Assembly: GCA_963725645.1 (NCBI GenBank)
Contig: CAVRZD010000002.1
Coordinates: forward strand, 744,001-808,000
Source: JALYZC01 sp963725645
GTDB taxonomy: Bacteria; Actinomycetota; Thermoleophilia; Solirubrobacterales; Solirubrobacteraceae
Reading direction: 5' to 3'
Length of the DNA: 64,000 nucleotides
This document shows, piece after piece, positions 45,733-54,075 of this stretch. A model generated the notes under the pieces. It saw nothing but the letters and a program-made list of their open reading frames with translations. It was not told the DNA's origin and searched no databases. Positions within the stretch are counted from its first letter, which is position 1. Every line of letters begins with the position of its first letter. Both the position numbers and the translations under genes were made by a program.

Positions 45733-46310
45733 TCGCCGGGATGATGCACGGCGGCGAGCAGCGCCGCGTAGGAGCGGACCAGGAGCGCCCGCTCGCGGGC
45801 GAGCGCCGGCGCCGCGGGGTCGCACCCTTCCTCCACCCAGCGGTCCGACACGTCCATGGCCTCCGCCCGTAGCGCCGCCGCCTGCTCGACGTCGGTGGGC
45901 TTGACCCCGTAGGTGTAGGCGTACAGGTCGCGCAGGGCGACGACGAGCTCGCGCGCGGAGCCGTCCCCGGCGTCGTGCTGGTTCTCGCGGTGCGCCCGCC
46001 ACCACTCGACCTCGAGCTCGGCCGCGCGGACGGGGTCGAAGCTCGCGCGCTCGCTCGCCGCCAGCATCTCGTAGAAGCGCCGCATCAGCGCGCGGGCGGC
46101 GTCCGGGTCGTTGTCGGGGAACGGCGCCCACTTCATGTTCGCGCGCAGGACCAGCCACGCCCCGAGGATCGTCCGCGGCCAGCTCATCCGGAACGCCGAT
46201 CGGACCATCCCGACCGACGCCGCCAGGAAGGCGACCCACCGACGGCGATAGTAGGTCTCCCACGCGCGGCACTCGGACGTGCCCACCGCGTGCGGGTCGA
46301 AGGAGCGCAT
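45729..46310 (-). CDS. Protein of unknown function co-transcribed with an SDR
   Basis: A protein of 193 residues if it starts at ATG 46310 (a start at 46361 would add 17 basic residues). It has one weak hydrophobic stretch (WVAFLAASVGMV), then a charged helical part: FPDNDPDAARALMRRFYEMLAASERASFDPVRAAELEVEWWRAHRENQHD and LRDLYAYTYGV. It seems to be a conserved actinobacterial protein, but I cannot name a family. It overlaps the SDR gene by 4 bases, so a role tied to that enzyme is possible. Confidence 0.65.
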   Translation of the reverse strand: MRSFDPHAVGTSECRAWETYYRRRWVAFLAASVGMVRSAFRMSWPRTILGAWLVLRANMKWAPFPDNDPDAARALMRRFYEMLAASERASFDPVRAAELEVEWWRAHRENQHDAGDGSARELVVALRDLYAYTYGVKPTDVEQAAALRAEAMDVSDRWVEEGCDPAAPALARERALLVRSYAALLAAVHHPGE

Positions 46311-46478
46311 CGGGCTCGTCGTCGTCGCCCGCGGCCTCGTGCGCATGCGGGTCGCGATCACGGAGGGAAGTATCGCCGCGGGCGCCGCGCCGGATCAACG
46401 CGACCACAACGTCCCGCCTTCCGGCGTGTTGGAATCGCGGGGGCGGTCCCGCGCGCGTCTTCGCCGGCGCGCTTCGTG

Positions 46479-46910
46479 ATGCTCGCCGCCCCGACCCCGA
46501 TCTTCCTCGGCATGGACAGCCGCAGCCGCCGGCTGCGGCTGGCTCAGCTCGTCGGCCGCCATCCCGACCTGCGCCTCCTGGGCGAGGGCGCGGCCGACCT
46601 GTCGTGCCTGCGCGCGACGATCGCGCGCAGTCCCGACGTGCTCGTGATCGCCGCCGCGGCCGGCCGCGCACCGGCGGCAGCCCGGCTGATCGCGCGGGTC
46701 CGCCGCGGTAGCCCGACGACCGCGATCCTCGCGCTCATCGCCGCCGAGGACCGGTCGATATCGCTCCTCGCGGGCGAGCTGTCGGCCGACCGCTTCCTGC
46801 CCGCGGCCGCGCCGCTCGACCAGGTCCTTCGCGCCGTGGTCGACATCGCACGCGCCCGCCAGGCGCAGCAGACCGCGCCGCGACGGCGCCGCGGCAGCGA
46901 CGGCGCCTGA
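46479..46910 (+). CDS. Receiver-like domain protein without the phospho-acceptor Asp
   Basis: A protein of 143 residues from ATG 46479. The strand-helix order of a response-regulator receiver is visible: PIFLGMDSRSRRLRLAQLVGRHPDLRLLGEG, ARSPDVLVIAAAAGR, RGSPTTAILALIAAEDRSI and SADRFLPAAAPLDQVLRAVV. The position of the phosphorylated Asp (usually DVVLLD) reads VIAAA, and no output domain follows; the end is a basic tail. It may be a decayed or phosphorylation-independent regulator. It is divergent from the unknown gene at 46310. Confidence 0.6.
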   Translation: MLAAPTPIFLGMDSRSRRLRLAQLVGRHPDLRLLGEGAADLSCLRATIARSPDVLVIAAAAGRAPAAARLIARVRRGSPTTAILALIAAEDRSISLLAGELSADRFLPAAAPLDQVLRAVVDIARARQAQQTAPRRRRGSDGA

Positions 46911-46952
46911 ACCCGCTCAGCGCCCGATGGTCACGTCCGGCGCGGGGCCGGC

Positions 46953-47819
46953 TCAGCTGAAGGCGGGCTCCTCGTCGCCCGGGAACAGGTCGGGGAGGCC
47001 CTCGCTGACCCGGTCGGGGAAGCTGGCCGGGCGCTTCTCGAGGAACGACATCACGCCCTCGCGAGCGTCCTCGGACTGGCCGCGGAAGGACATGCCCCGC
47101 GAGTCGGCTCGGTGGGCCGCCATCGGGTGCGGCGCGCCCAGCATCGTCCACATCAGGCGGCGGGTCATCGCCACCGACACCGGCGAGGTCTGCTCGGCGA
47201 TCTCGGCCGCCAGCTCGCGCGCGGCGCCGAGCAGCTCCGCGCCGGGATGCACGCTGCGCACGAGCCGGCCGGCGCGGGCCTCCTCGGCCGTGAAGACGCG
47301 GCCGGTCGCCGCCCACTCCATGGCCTGGCTGATGCCGACGATGCGGGGGAGGAACCAGCTCGAGCACGCCTCGGGAACGATGCCGCGGCGGGTGAAGACG
47401 AAGCCGATCTTCGCCTCCTCGGCCGCGAGCCGGATGTCCATCGGCAACGTCATCGTGATCCCGACGCCGACGGCCGGCCCGTTGATGGCGGCGATCACGG
47501 GCTTGGTCGAAGCGTAGATCCGCAGCGACACCTCCCCGCCCGTGTCACGCGGCACCCGGTCGCCGTCGCCACGGAACTCGCTGGAGTCGAACGTCTCCCC
47601 GCCGCCGCCGAGGTCGGCGCCGGCGCAGAAGCCGCGGCCGGCCCCGGTGACGATCACGGCGCGGACGTCGTCGTCGGCGTCGGCGCGGTCGAACGCATCG
47701 ATCAGCTCGCGCGCCATCGTGCCGGTGAAGGCGTTGAGGCGATCGGGCCGGTCGAGCGTGATCTGCAGGACGCCGTCGGCGACCTCGTAGCGGATCTCCT
47801 CGAACTCCATGGTCGGCAT
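46953..47819 (-). CDS. Enoyl-CoA hydratase / isomerase family protein
   Basis: A protein of 288 residues, GGAAGGAA before the ATG. Oxyanion-hole segments GAGRGFCAGADLGGGGE and AAINGPAVGVGITMTLPMD; GIVPEACSSWFLPR keeps the second catalytic Glu but the first (usually GGGxE) reads GVGIT. The tail after KRPASF is longer than usual. It lies 16 bases downstream of the HxlR regulator gene, in the same direction, so the two may share a transcript. It is the third crotonase-fold gene in the window. Confidence 0.86.
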   Translation of the reverse strand: MPTMEFEEIRYEVADGVLQITLDRPDRLNAFTGTMARELIDAFDRADADDDVRAVIVTGAGRGFCAGADLGGGGETFDSSEFRGDGDRVPRDTGGEVSLRIYASTKPVIAAINGPAVGVGITMTLPMDIRLAAEEAKIGFVFTRRGIVPEACSSWFLPRIVGISQAMEWAATGRVFTAEEARAGRLVRSVHPGAELLGAARELAAEIAEQTSPVSVAMTRRLMWTMLGAPHPMAAHRADSRGMSFRGQSEDAREGVMSFLEKRPASFPDRVSEGLPDLFPGDEEPAFS

Positions 47820-47835
47820 TTCCTTCCGGTCGTTG

Positions 47836-48309
47836 CTAGGCGATCAGGCGGGCGCCCGCGCCGGGCTCCGCCTGGGTGTCGCGGGCGGTCAGCGGGCCGT
47901 GGCCGGCCGCGCAGGTCATGCTCACGGTGACGGGCTCCCCGCAGTCGCGGTGGGTGATCTCGACCGGCGGGCCATCCGGGTCGACGGCCCAGCGGTCGCC
48001 CCACTGCATCAGGGCCACCACCGCGGGGAACAGCTCGAGGCCCTTCTCCGTGAGGCGGTACTCGACCCGCGTGCGCTGGCCGGGCTCGCGGTAGGGCTCG
48101 CGCTGGAGCAGGCCCTCGTCCACCAGCGTGTTCAACCGCGCGCTGAGGATGTTGCGGGCGCAGCCGACGCCGCGTGCGAAGTCGTCGAAGCGGCGCACGC
48201 CGTAGAAGGCCTCGCGCAGGACGAGCAGGGTCCACTTCTCGCCCACGACGTCCAGCGTCCGGCGGATCGAGCAGTTCTCGGCGCTGTAGCGAAAGCGGTC
48301 CGGTCGCAT
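47836..48309 (-). CDS. HxlR-family regulator with a C-terminal extension
   Basis: A protein of 157 residues from ATG 48309 (TATGCT 10 bases upstream; a longer start at 48324 would cover that box). Winged helix: NCSIRRTLDVVGEKWTLLVLREAFYGVRRFDDFARGV, ARNILSARLNTLVDEGLLQREPY and RVEYRLTEKGLELFPAVVAL. Cys in the first helix (ENCSI) is at the redox-sensing position of the family. About 50 extra C-terminal residues contain two more Cys and may bind metal or ligand. It is divergent from a tautomerase gene, with an inverted repeat between them. Confidence 0.86.
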   Translation of the reverse strand: MRPDRFRYSAENCSIRRTLDVVGEKWTLLVLREAFYGVRRFDDFARGVGCARNILSARLNTLVDEGLLQREPYREPGQRTRVEYRLTEKGLELFPAVVALMQWGDRWAVDPDGPPVEITHRDCGEPVTVSMTCAAGHGPLTARDTQAEPGAGARLIA

Positions 48310-48319
48310 CGGAGGCGGG

Positions 48320-48325
48320 AGCATA
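48320..48325 (-). promoter_or_regulatory. -10 box of a leaderless promoter for the HxlR gene
   Basis: TATGCT on the minus strand, 10 bases before the ATG at 48309. Confidence 0.4.
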
Positions 48326-48331
48326 GCTGAG

Positions 48332-48360
48332 TTGACAGATACAACCCAGACCCATAGGCT
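48332..48360 (+). promoter_or_regulatory. Promoter of the tautomerase gene
   Basis: TTGACA (48332-48337), 17 bases, TAGGCT (48355-48360). The -35 sits in GTTGACAGATACAAC (48331-48345), with GTTG/CAAC arms 7 bases apart, a possible operator for the divergent HxlR regulator. Confidence 0.6.
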
Positions 48361-48416
48361 GCGTCGCTCCCGGCAACCCATCCCCGGCCCGCCGCCGGAG
48401 AGGAGGCCCGCCCGAC

Positions 48417-48905
48417 ATGCCGATGCTCGATGCGTACATCCCCGAAGGAGCGCTCTCGGCGCAGGCCGAGGAGAAGCTCCTCGCCCGGCTCACCGACCTG
48501 CTGCTCGAGCACGAGGGTGCCGACCCGACCAACGAGACCGCTCGCTCGATCGCGTGGGTGTTCGTGCACCGCGCCGAGGTCTACGTCGCCGGCGCGCCCG
48601 CGGACGCGCCGCGCTACCGCTTCGTCGCGTCGGTTCCCGAGGGCCAGTTCAACCCCGAGCGCCGGCAGGCGATCGTGGAGGCGATCACCGAGGCCGTGCT
48701 CGACGCGGAGGAGGGCTCGCGCCCGCGCGACCCGATGCGCGTCTGGGTCTTCCCGACCGAGGTGCCCGACGGCACCTGGGGCGGAGGCGGCCGCATCGTC
48801 ACGCTCGCCGACATCGCCGGCCTCGTGCTCGGCGCCGAGAAGGGGCGCGAGTACGCCGAGCGCACCCTCGGCGAGCGCCGCCGGGAGGCCGCCCCGGTCG
48901 CGTAG
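48417..48905 (+). CDS. Tautomerase-superfamily protein
   Basis: A protein of 162 residues with Pro as second residue (MPMLDAYIPEGAL), the catalytic base of 4-oxalocrotonate tautomerase-type enzymes after Met removal. Two beta-alpha-beta units are seen: the first includes YIPEGALSAQAEEKLLARLTDLLL, the second NPERRQAIVEAITEAVLDAE with VWVFPTEVPDGTWGGGG. The double-length chain resembles cis-CaaD/MSAD-type or related fused tautomerases. It probably handles an enol or halo-acid intermediate; the substrate is unknown. Expression is likely governed by the divergent HxlR protein. Confidence 0.8.
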   Translation: MPMLDAYIPEGALSAQAEEKLLARLTDLLLEHEGADPTNETARSIAWVFVHRAEVYVAGAPADAPRYRFVASVPEGQFNPERRQAIVEAITEAVLDAEEGSRPRDPMRVWVFPTEVPDGTWGGGGRIVTLADIAGLVLGAEKGREYAERTLGERRREAAPVA

Positions 48906-48922
48906 GCGTCGCGGCGCGCCGG

Positions 48923-50158
48923 TCAGGCGCCGGCGGGCGCCGGCCTGGCGATCGGCGGGGTCTCGCCGACGGCCTCCGTTCCCTGCTCGGCGGCCACGCG
49001 GTCGCGCCGCAGCCGCAGCCCGACGAGCGGGTAGGCGAGCGTCGAGACGATCGCGGCGCCGACCAGGGCCGCGGCGGTGCTGGAGCGCATGTGGCCGGTC
49101 TGCTGGGCGACGGTCGTGATCGCGACCACGAGCGGAAGCTGCGTGGCCGAGAAGAACCCGAGGGCGACCCGGTCGCGCGCGTCCAGCTCGCGGCGGTAGA
49201 GCAGCAGCGCCGGCAGGCCGCGGACGACGAGGAAGAGCGCGAGGAACAGCGGCAGCTTCAGCAGGCCCGAGGCGCTCGACGTGAGCGCGTCGAGGTCGAA
49301 GTTCATCCCGCTGGTGACGAAGAAGAACGGGATCAGGAAGCCGTAGCCGACCGCGAGGATCTTGGACTCGAACACCTTCACCTCACGGTCGTGCAGCGCC
49401 ATGCGCGTGATCATGCCGGCGACGAAGCCGCCGAGCAGCAGGTCGAGTCCGAGCGCGACGGCCAGGGCCACGAGCCCGAGTATGAGCACGACGGCGAGGC
49501 GGACCGCGAGCTGGCTGCTCGACTCGAACGTGCGCTCCAGCAGCGGCCAGCCGCGCCACATCGAGCGCATGGCGACCAGGCACGTCACCACCGACAGCGC
49601 GACGAAGCCGACCAGGATCGCCGCCTCCTCGACCGGATGGCTGGTCGCGAGCACGAGCGTGATCAACAGGATCGGCCCGAACTCCCCGGCCGCGCCGGCG
49701 CCGAGCAGGTACGTGCCGAAGCGCGTGCGCAACTCGCCCGCGTCGTGGAGGATCGGGATCAGCGTCCCGATCGCCGTGGTGGCCATCGCCGAGCCCGTGT
49801 ACAGGTACGACAGCACGACGCCGGCGGCGGCGAGCGCCCCGCCCAACCCGTAGGCCAGCACCAGCGAAAGGCCCCATCCGAGCGCGCCCAGCTTGACGGG
49901 GGCGCCCCTGATCTTCGCGAAGTCGATCTCGTAGCCGGCGAAGAAGAACAGCATGCCCAGCCCGAGGTTGCCGAAGAAGTCCGTGAACCTGTCCACGCTC
50001 GCGATGCCCAGGACCTGCGGGCCGATCAGGATGCCGAGCAGCAGCTCCACCACGACCACCGGGATCACGACGCGCGGGCCGAGCGCCGTGACCAGCACGC
50101 TCGCCAGCGCGCCGAACACGACGATGAGGAAGAACGACGTCGTGTCGACGTCGACCAC
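48923..50158 (-). CDS. Cation:proton antiporter (CPA2 / KefB-like)
   Basis: A protein of 411 residues from GTG 50158 with 11-13 hydrophobic segments. Family features: VVIPVVVVELLLGILIGPQVLG near the start, GLGMLFFFAGYEIDF (the membrane Asp/Glu region), HDAGELRTRFGTYLLGAGAAGEFGPILL and FGLLIPFFF-like YGFLIPFFFVTSGMNFD. It exchanges Na+ or K+ for H+. There is no C-terminal TrkA-N domain. It follows the MpaB-like gene by 4 bases and is probably co-transcribed. Confidence 0.88.
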   Translation of the reverse strand: MVDVDTTSFFLIVVFGALASVLVTALGPRVVIPVVVVELLLGILIGPQVLGIASVDRFTDFFGNLGLGMLFFFAGYEIDFAKIRGAPVKLGALGWGLSLVLAYGLGGALAAAGVVLSYLYTGSAMATTAIGTLIPILHDAGELRTRFGTYLLGAGAAGEFGPILLITLVLATSHPVEEAAILVGFVALSVVTCLVAMRSMWRGWPLLERTFESSSQLAVRLAVVLILGLVALAVALGLDLLLGGFVAGMITRMALHDREVKVFESKILAVGYGFLIPFFFVTSGMNFDLDALTSSASGLLKLPLFLALFLVVRGLPALLLYRRELDARDRVALGFFSATQLPLVVAITTVAQQTGHMRSSTAAALVGAAIVSTLAYPLVGLRLRRDRVAAEQGTEAVGETPPIARPAPAGA

Positions 50159-50162
50159 GGCG

Positions 50163-51011
50163 TCAGGCCGCGAGCGCGCGGGCCGAGTCGCGCACGGCCC
50201 GCACCTCGGCGCCCAGCACCAGCCCGGGGGCGTCGCGCAGCAGCGGGAGGGTGAGCGCGGCGGCCGCGGGTCGCACCGCCGCGACGGTGACCGCGTCCAC
50301 CGAGCGCGGGCCCTCGAGCCCCGCGAGCGACCGCAGGTGGCGGGGAACGGTGGCGACCGCCGCCCGGGCGACGATCCGCAGCGGTACCTGCAGCGGCAGC
50401 AGCTCACGCGTCAGCGGGGGATGGATGACGAAGTCGATCGCCGCGCGTGCGTGCTCCGAGATGCACAGCTGCGGCCGCACCGACTCGAAGTACTCGCGCA
50501 TCTCCTCCACCGATGCCGGCACGCGCTCGGGCGGCACGTCGAGCAGCGCCGCCACGCGCGCCCCCTCGGCCAGGTAGGTGTCCTGCTCCGCGGCCGACAG
50601 CCGGCCGCCGTAGGCGCGGTAGACGGCGAGGAACGAGTGCCATTCCACGCAGTGGACCCACAGCTGGGTCTCGGGGTCATCCGCGGCGTAGGCGCGGCGC
50701 GTGACGGGGTCGATCCCGCGCACGCGGCGGTGCGCCGTCCTCACGCGCGCTGCCGCGGCGTATGCGGTCTCGGTGTCGCCGAACGTCGTCGCCGTGACGT
50801 AGGCCGCCGTGCGGCGCAGGCGATCCAGCGATCGGTTGCGGTAGTCGCTGTGCTGGGCCACCCCGGCCATCGCCAGCGGATGCAGCGGCTGGACGATCAG
50901 GGCGCGCATCCCGCCGATGAGGGCGACCGGATGGCCGATCACCCTCCAGGCCACCGTGTCGGGCCCGAACAGGCCGTGGTCCTCGCGCGGCTCGCCGTTG
51001 CCTGGCGACAT
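50163..51011 (-). CDS. Oxygenase MpaB family protein (DUF2236)
   Basis: A protein of 282 residues. Conserved features: GPDTVAWRVIGHPVALIGGMRALIVQPLHPLAMAGVAQHSDY at the start, FGDTETAYAAAARVRTAHRRVRG, WVHCVEWHSF (with His implied in haem or metal binding) and the helical tail. Family members include latex-clearing and MpaB-like oxygenases; most are uncharacterised. A leaderless start is supported by TATCGT 9 bases upstream of the ATG. First gene of a pair with the antiporter. Confidence 0.85.
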   Translation of the reverse strand: MSPGNGEPREDHGLFGPDTVAWRVIGHPVALIGGMRALIVQPLHPLAMAGVAQHSDYRNRSLDRLRRTAAYVTATTFGDTETAYAAAARVRTAHRRVRGIDPVTRRAYAADDPETQLWVHCVEWHSFLAVYRAYGGRLSAAEQDTYLAEGARVAALLDVPPERVPASVEEMREYFESVRPQLCISEHARAAIDFVIHPPLTRELLPLQVPLRIVARAAVATVPRHLRSLAGLEGPRSVDAVTVAAVRPAAAALTLPLLRDAPGLVLGAEVRAVRDSARALAA

Positions 51012-51020
51012 GGAGCACGC

Positions 51021-51026
51021 ACGATA
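51021..51026 (-). promoter_or_regulatory. -10 box of a leaderless promoter for the MpaB-like gene
   Basis: TATCGT on the minus strand, 9 bases before the ATG at 51011. Confidence 0.4.
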
Positions 51027-51068
51027 GAAGGCGCGGCGGCGGCTGTCGACCGAGCGCCCGCGGGCGGT

Positions 51069-52385
51069 TCAGCGGACGATGCTGAAGCCGATCGGCGCCG
51101 GAGTGCCCGGATTCGCGGCGCGGTCGGTCAGCGTGACGAGCAGGCGGTATTCGCCCGGCGCGAGTCGCCGTCCGCCGAGGCGGCCCGAGAGCATGAGGCG
51201 GTTGTGCCCGCCGGTGAGCCGGCGCCTGACGGCGCTCGACAGACTGATCCAGCGCGTGCAGCCGAGGGTTCCGCTCGGCCGGCGCCGGGCCGGGAGGCAG
51301 GTGTCGCGAACGCGCCGGCCGGGCGCCGGCCGCTGCACGGTGAACGTCACCGACGCGGGCTCCGACAGGCGGAACCGCAGGACCGCGCCCCCGCTCGGCG
51401 CCGGGCTCTCGGCGGCGGCGAGAAAGCGCCCGCGCGGAGCGGCGCGGAACGCCCCGGGCCGCACGTTCGCCAGGCGGATCACCGGCGGGACCTTGTCGTG
51501 ACATGGCGTCGAGCCCGTGTCCACGAATGCGCCGCCCTCGGCGTCGTAGCTCCAGGCGTAGCCGTTGCGGGCGAGCACGAGCGCCAGCACGCCGAACACC
51601 GTGTCCTGGCGGACCTCGCTGTTGCTGCTCGCGCGGCGGATGGTGCCGAGGCTGCGCCCGCCGGTCCCGACGAGAAACTCGCGTGGACCAGCGAACGGAT
51701 CCAGGCGCCCGTCGGCGTCCTGGCCCGAGAAGCGCTCGTAGTTGTGGTTGTGGCCGCTGAGCACGACGTCGACGCGTGCGGCCGCGAGGTCGCGCCAGAT
51801 GTCGCGCATGCGCGGGTCGCCGCCCTGGGAGCTGAACAGCGCGTGGTGCCAGTAGGCCATCGTGCAGCCCTGCGGCCGGGCCGCGAGCTCGCGGCGCACG
51901 AACTGCTCCTGGGGAGAGCCGGCGGCGCACGCGACGTAGGTGCAGTTCGAGTTCAGCGCCAGGATGTGCCAGTCGCCGAGGTCGTAGGCGTAGTACCCGC
52001 GCGCCGGGTCGCCCGCGGCGGCGCCGAAGTAGGCGTAGTAGCCGTCGGCGCCGACGCGGTTGTACTCGTGGTTGCCCGGCACGGGGAACGTCTTGGACCT
52101 GAACTGGCCCCATGTGGCGTCGAAGACCCGCTGGTAGTAGGGGAGGAATCCGCTCTCGTACTGGTTGTCGCCGAGGGCCGCCACGGCGCTGGGGTCGATG
52201 GCGCCGACGATCGCAGCGGTCTCGGCCTGGTGGCAGGCCGTGGGCGTCTCCGGCGTGTTCGGCGCACAGGCGATGTCGCCGGCGGCGGCGAGCACCGGGT
52301 CCGGGCCCGAGGCCGCGCCGGCGGGGGACGCGAGCGCGCACGCGGCGAGGATCGCCGCCGCCAGGCCCGCCGCCGCCCTCAGCAC
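51069..52385 (-). CDS. Secreted metallophosphoesterase (purple acid phosphatase-like)
   Basis: A protein of 438 residues from GTG 52385, overlapping the kinase stop by 7 bases. Signal peptide to about ASPAGAASG (residue 26). Metal motifs in order: AAGDIAC, ALGDNQYESG, VPGNHEYN, AYWHHALFSS and LSGHNHNYERF, complete for a two-metal calcineurin-like site. The last 150 residues are a beta-rich domain (FRLSEPASVTFTVQRPAPGRR) that may bind glycan or surface. It hydrolyses phosphate esters outside the cell. Coupling to a membrane Ser/Thr kinase gene is notable. Confidence 0.9.
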   Translation of the reverse strand: MLRAAAGLAAAILAACALASPAGAASGPDPVLAAAGDIACAPNTPETPTACHQAETAAIVGAIDPSAVAALGDNQYESGFLPYYQRVFDATWGQFRSKTFPVPGNHEYNRVGADGYYAYFGAAAGDPARGYYAYDLGDWHILALNSNCTYVACAAGSPQEQFVRRELAARPQGCTMAYWHHALFSSQGGDPRMRDIWRDLAAARVDVVLSGHNHNYERFSGQDADGRLDPFAGPREFLVGTGGRSLGTIRRASSNSEVRQDTVFGVLALVLARNGYAWSYDAEGGAFVDTGSTPCHDKVPPVIRLANVRPGAFRAAPRGRFLAAAESPAPSGGAVLRFRLSEPASVTFTVQRPAPGRRVRDTCLPARRRPSGTLGCTRWISLSSAVRRRLTGGHNRLMLSGRLGGRRLAPGEYRLLVTLTDRAANPGTPAPIGFSIVR

Positions 52386-54007
52386 GGCTTGGACTTCAGC
52401 GAGTTTGCGCTGCGCCGGAAGGTCGGCGCAAACTCGAGGAACCGCGATGCGGGAGCCTGGCCCTGCACGGCGTAGCCGTCCTGGCAGTCCAGGTTGACGA
52501 ACTGGTCGAGGTACCTGACGCCCCCGATCTCGTAGATCAGCTCGGAGCCGGAGTGGCCCGCGATGGTGGCCGGGTCCAGGCTGATCCGCCGGTAGCCCGG
52601 CCGTGTGCGCTGGTAGTTGGCGTCGACGCTGCGGGCGCGTCCCTCGGGCGTGCTCCGCACCTGCGGAATGGGGTCGACGAGCACGGCCGTCTGCGGGTCG
52701 TCCGGATCGGTCCACGTTGTCCGCTTCAACCCGCCGGCCGTCGCGTTGTCGCGCTGTTGCCAGCCCTTCGGGACCTCGATCGTGAAGATCGACCCGGTGG
52801 CGGGGACGAAACTCGACGGCACGCTTGCCGCGGTCGTGGTCGCCTTCGTTTGGGTTGTCGATCCCGCCGTGGAGCGGTCCTTGGAGGAGCCGCCGCCGCT
52901 GCTCAGCACGATCACCGCCACGACCACGGCCACGACAACGGCCCCGATGATGCCCGGGAGAACGTAACCGCGCCTCCGCGCACGGGGCGGCGGCGCGGGC
53001 GGGCCCGCAGGAACGGTGGGCGCGGCGGGGGAGGGTCGCGGGGGCCGCGGACGGATCGGCTGGGGGGCGGTGGCCGCCGTGGCCGGATCGGGCGAGACCG
53101 CGGTCTCCGCCGTCGGACGCGCCTCCTCGCTCGCCACGGTGCCCGCGCTGCGGTCGTCGCCTCCAGCCGCCTCCAGCGCGCGAGCCAGGGCACCGGCGCT
53201 CGGGAAACGGTCGTCCGGGTTCTTCGCGCAGGCGCGCTGGACGACCGCGTCCATCGTCGGCGAAACGTCGTCCCGGACCTCGAGCAAAGTGGGAAACGGG
53301 TCGTTGACGTGAGCGTGGATCCTCGCCACGTCCTGCTCGCGCGGATACGGCACGCGGCCCGCCAGCGCCTCGAAGAGCATGCAGCCGAACGAATAGATGT
53401 CCGACCGGGCGTCCCCGCGCTCGCCGGTCATGTGCTCCGGCGCCATGTAGTCGAGCGTGCCCACGAACGCCCCCGTGCGGGTGACCGTCATCTCGCCGGC
53501 CGACGCGCCCTCGCCGCGGGCGATGCCGAAGTCCGTGAGGTAGACGTGCTCGTGCTCGGGGTCGCCCGGCGCGGCGATCAGGACGTTGGCGGGCTTGACG
53601 TCGCGGTGCACGAGCCCGCGCTCGTGCGCGGCGTTGAGCGCGAGCGCGACGGGCACGAGCAGCTCGGCCGCGCGTCGGGGTTCGAGCGGCCCGTCGCGGC
53701 GCAGCAGGGCCCGCAGGTCGGTCCCCTCGACATAGCGCGTGATCAGGAACAGCACGCCGTCGCGCTCGCCCGCCTCGTACACCGGCAGCACGTTGGGGTG
53801 CTCGATGGACGCGCCCAGGCGAGCCTCGCGCTGGAAGCGCGTGCGAAATGCGCCGTCGCGAGCCAGATCCGGAGCGATCACCTTCAGCGCCACGAGGCGC
53901 GCGAGTGCGATCTGCGTGGCCCGGTACACGACGCCCATCCCGCCGCGCCCGGCGATCGCCTCGATCCGGCACCCGGCGAACTCGGCCCCTACGGATAGGT
54001 CGGCCAT
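52379..54007 (-). CDS. Transmembrane Ser/Thr protein kinase (PknB-like) with an extracellular domain
   Basis: A protein of 542 residues. Kinase domain 1-270: GRGGMGVVYRA (Gly loop), ALKVI (Lys), LVHRDVKPANVLI (catalytic loop), TDFGIARG (Mg Asp) and TLDYMAPEH, all intact. A Pro-rich linker (residues 290-345) is followed by one membrane helix (YVLPGIIGAVVVAVVVAVIVLSS). The extracellular part of about 170 residues (FTIEVPKGWQQRDN ... CQDGYAVQGQAPASRF) is not a PASTA repeat but resembles a PsbP/lipid-binding-like fold; this is uncertain. It probably senses an external signal and phosphorylates cytoplasmic proteins. Confidence 0.93.
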   Translation of the reverse strand: MADLSVGAEFAGCRIEAIAGRGGMGVVYRATQIALARLVALKVIAPDLARDGAFRTRFQREARLGASIEHPNVLPVYEAGERDGVLFLITRYVEGTDLRALLRRDGPLEPRRAAELLVPVALALNAAHERGLVHRDVKPANVLIAAPGDPEHEHVYLTDFGIARGEGASAGEMTVTRTGAFVGTLDYMAPEHMTGERGDARSDIYSFGCMLFEALAGRVPYPREQDVARIHAHVNDPFPTLLEVRDDVSPTMDAVVQRACAKNPDDRFPSAGALARALEAAGGDDRSAGTVASEEARPTAETAVSPDPATAATAPQPIRPRPPRPSPAAPTVPAGPPAPPPRARRRGYVLPGIIGAVVVAVVVAVIVLSSGGGSSKDRSTAGSTTQTKATTTAASVPSSFVPATGSIFTIEVPKGWQQRDNATAGGLKRTTWTDPDDPQTAVLVDPIPQVRSTPEGRARSVDANYQRTRPGYRRISLDPATIAGHSGSELIYEIGGVRYLDQFVNLDCQDGYAVQGQAPASRFLEFAPTFRRSANSLKSKPC

Positions 54008-54075
54008 GCGCGGTTCATACCATGCCGCGGCACCACGATTCGCGCGCCGTGACCCGGCGGGAGCTGTAGCGGCGC

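Noticed and set aside
51069..53972. Single 967-residue minus-strand protein
   Set aside because: Only its last third is the phosphoesterase; the rest is out-of-frame reading of the kinase gene.
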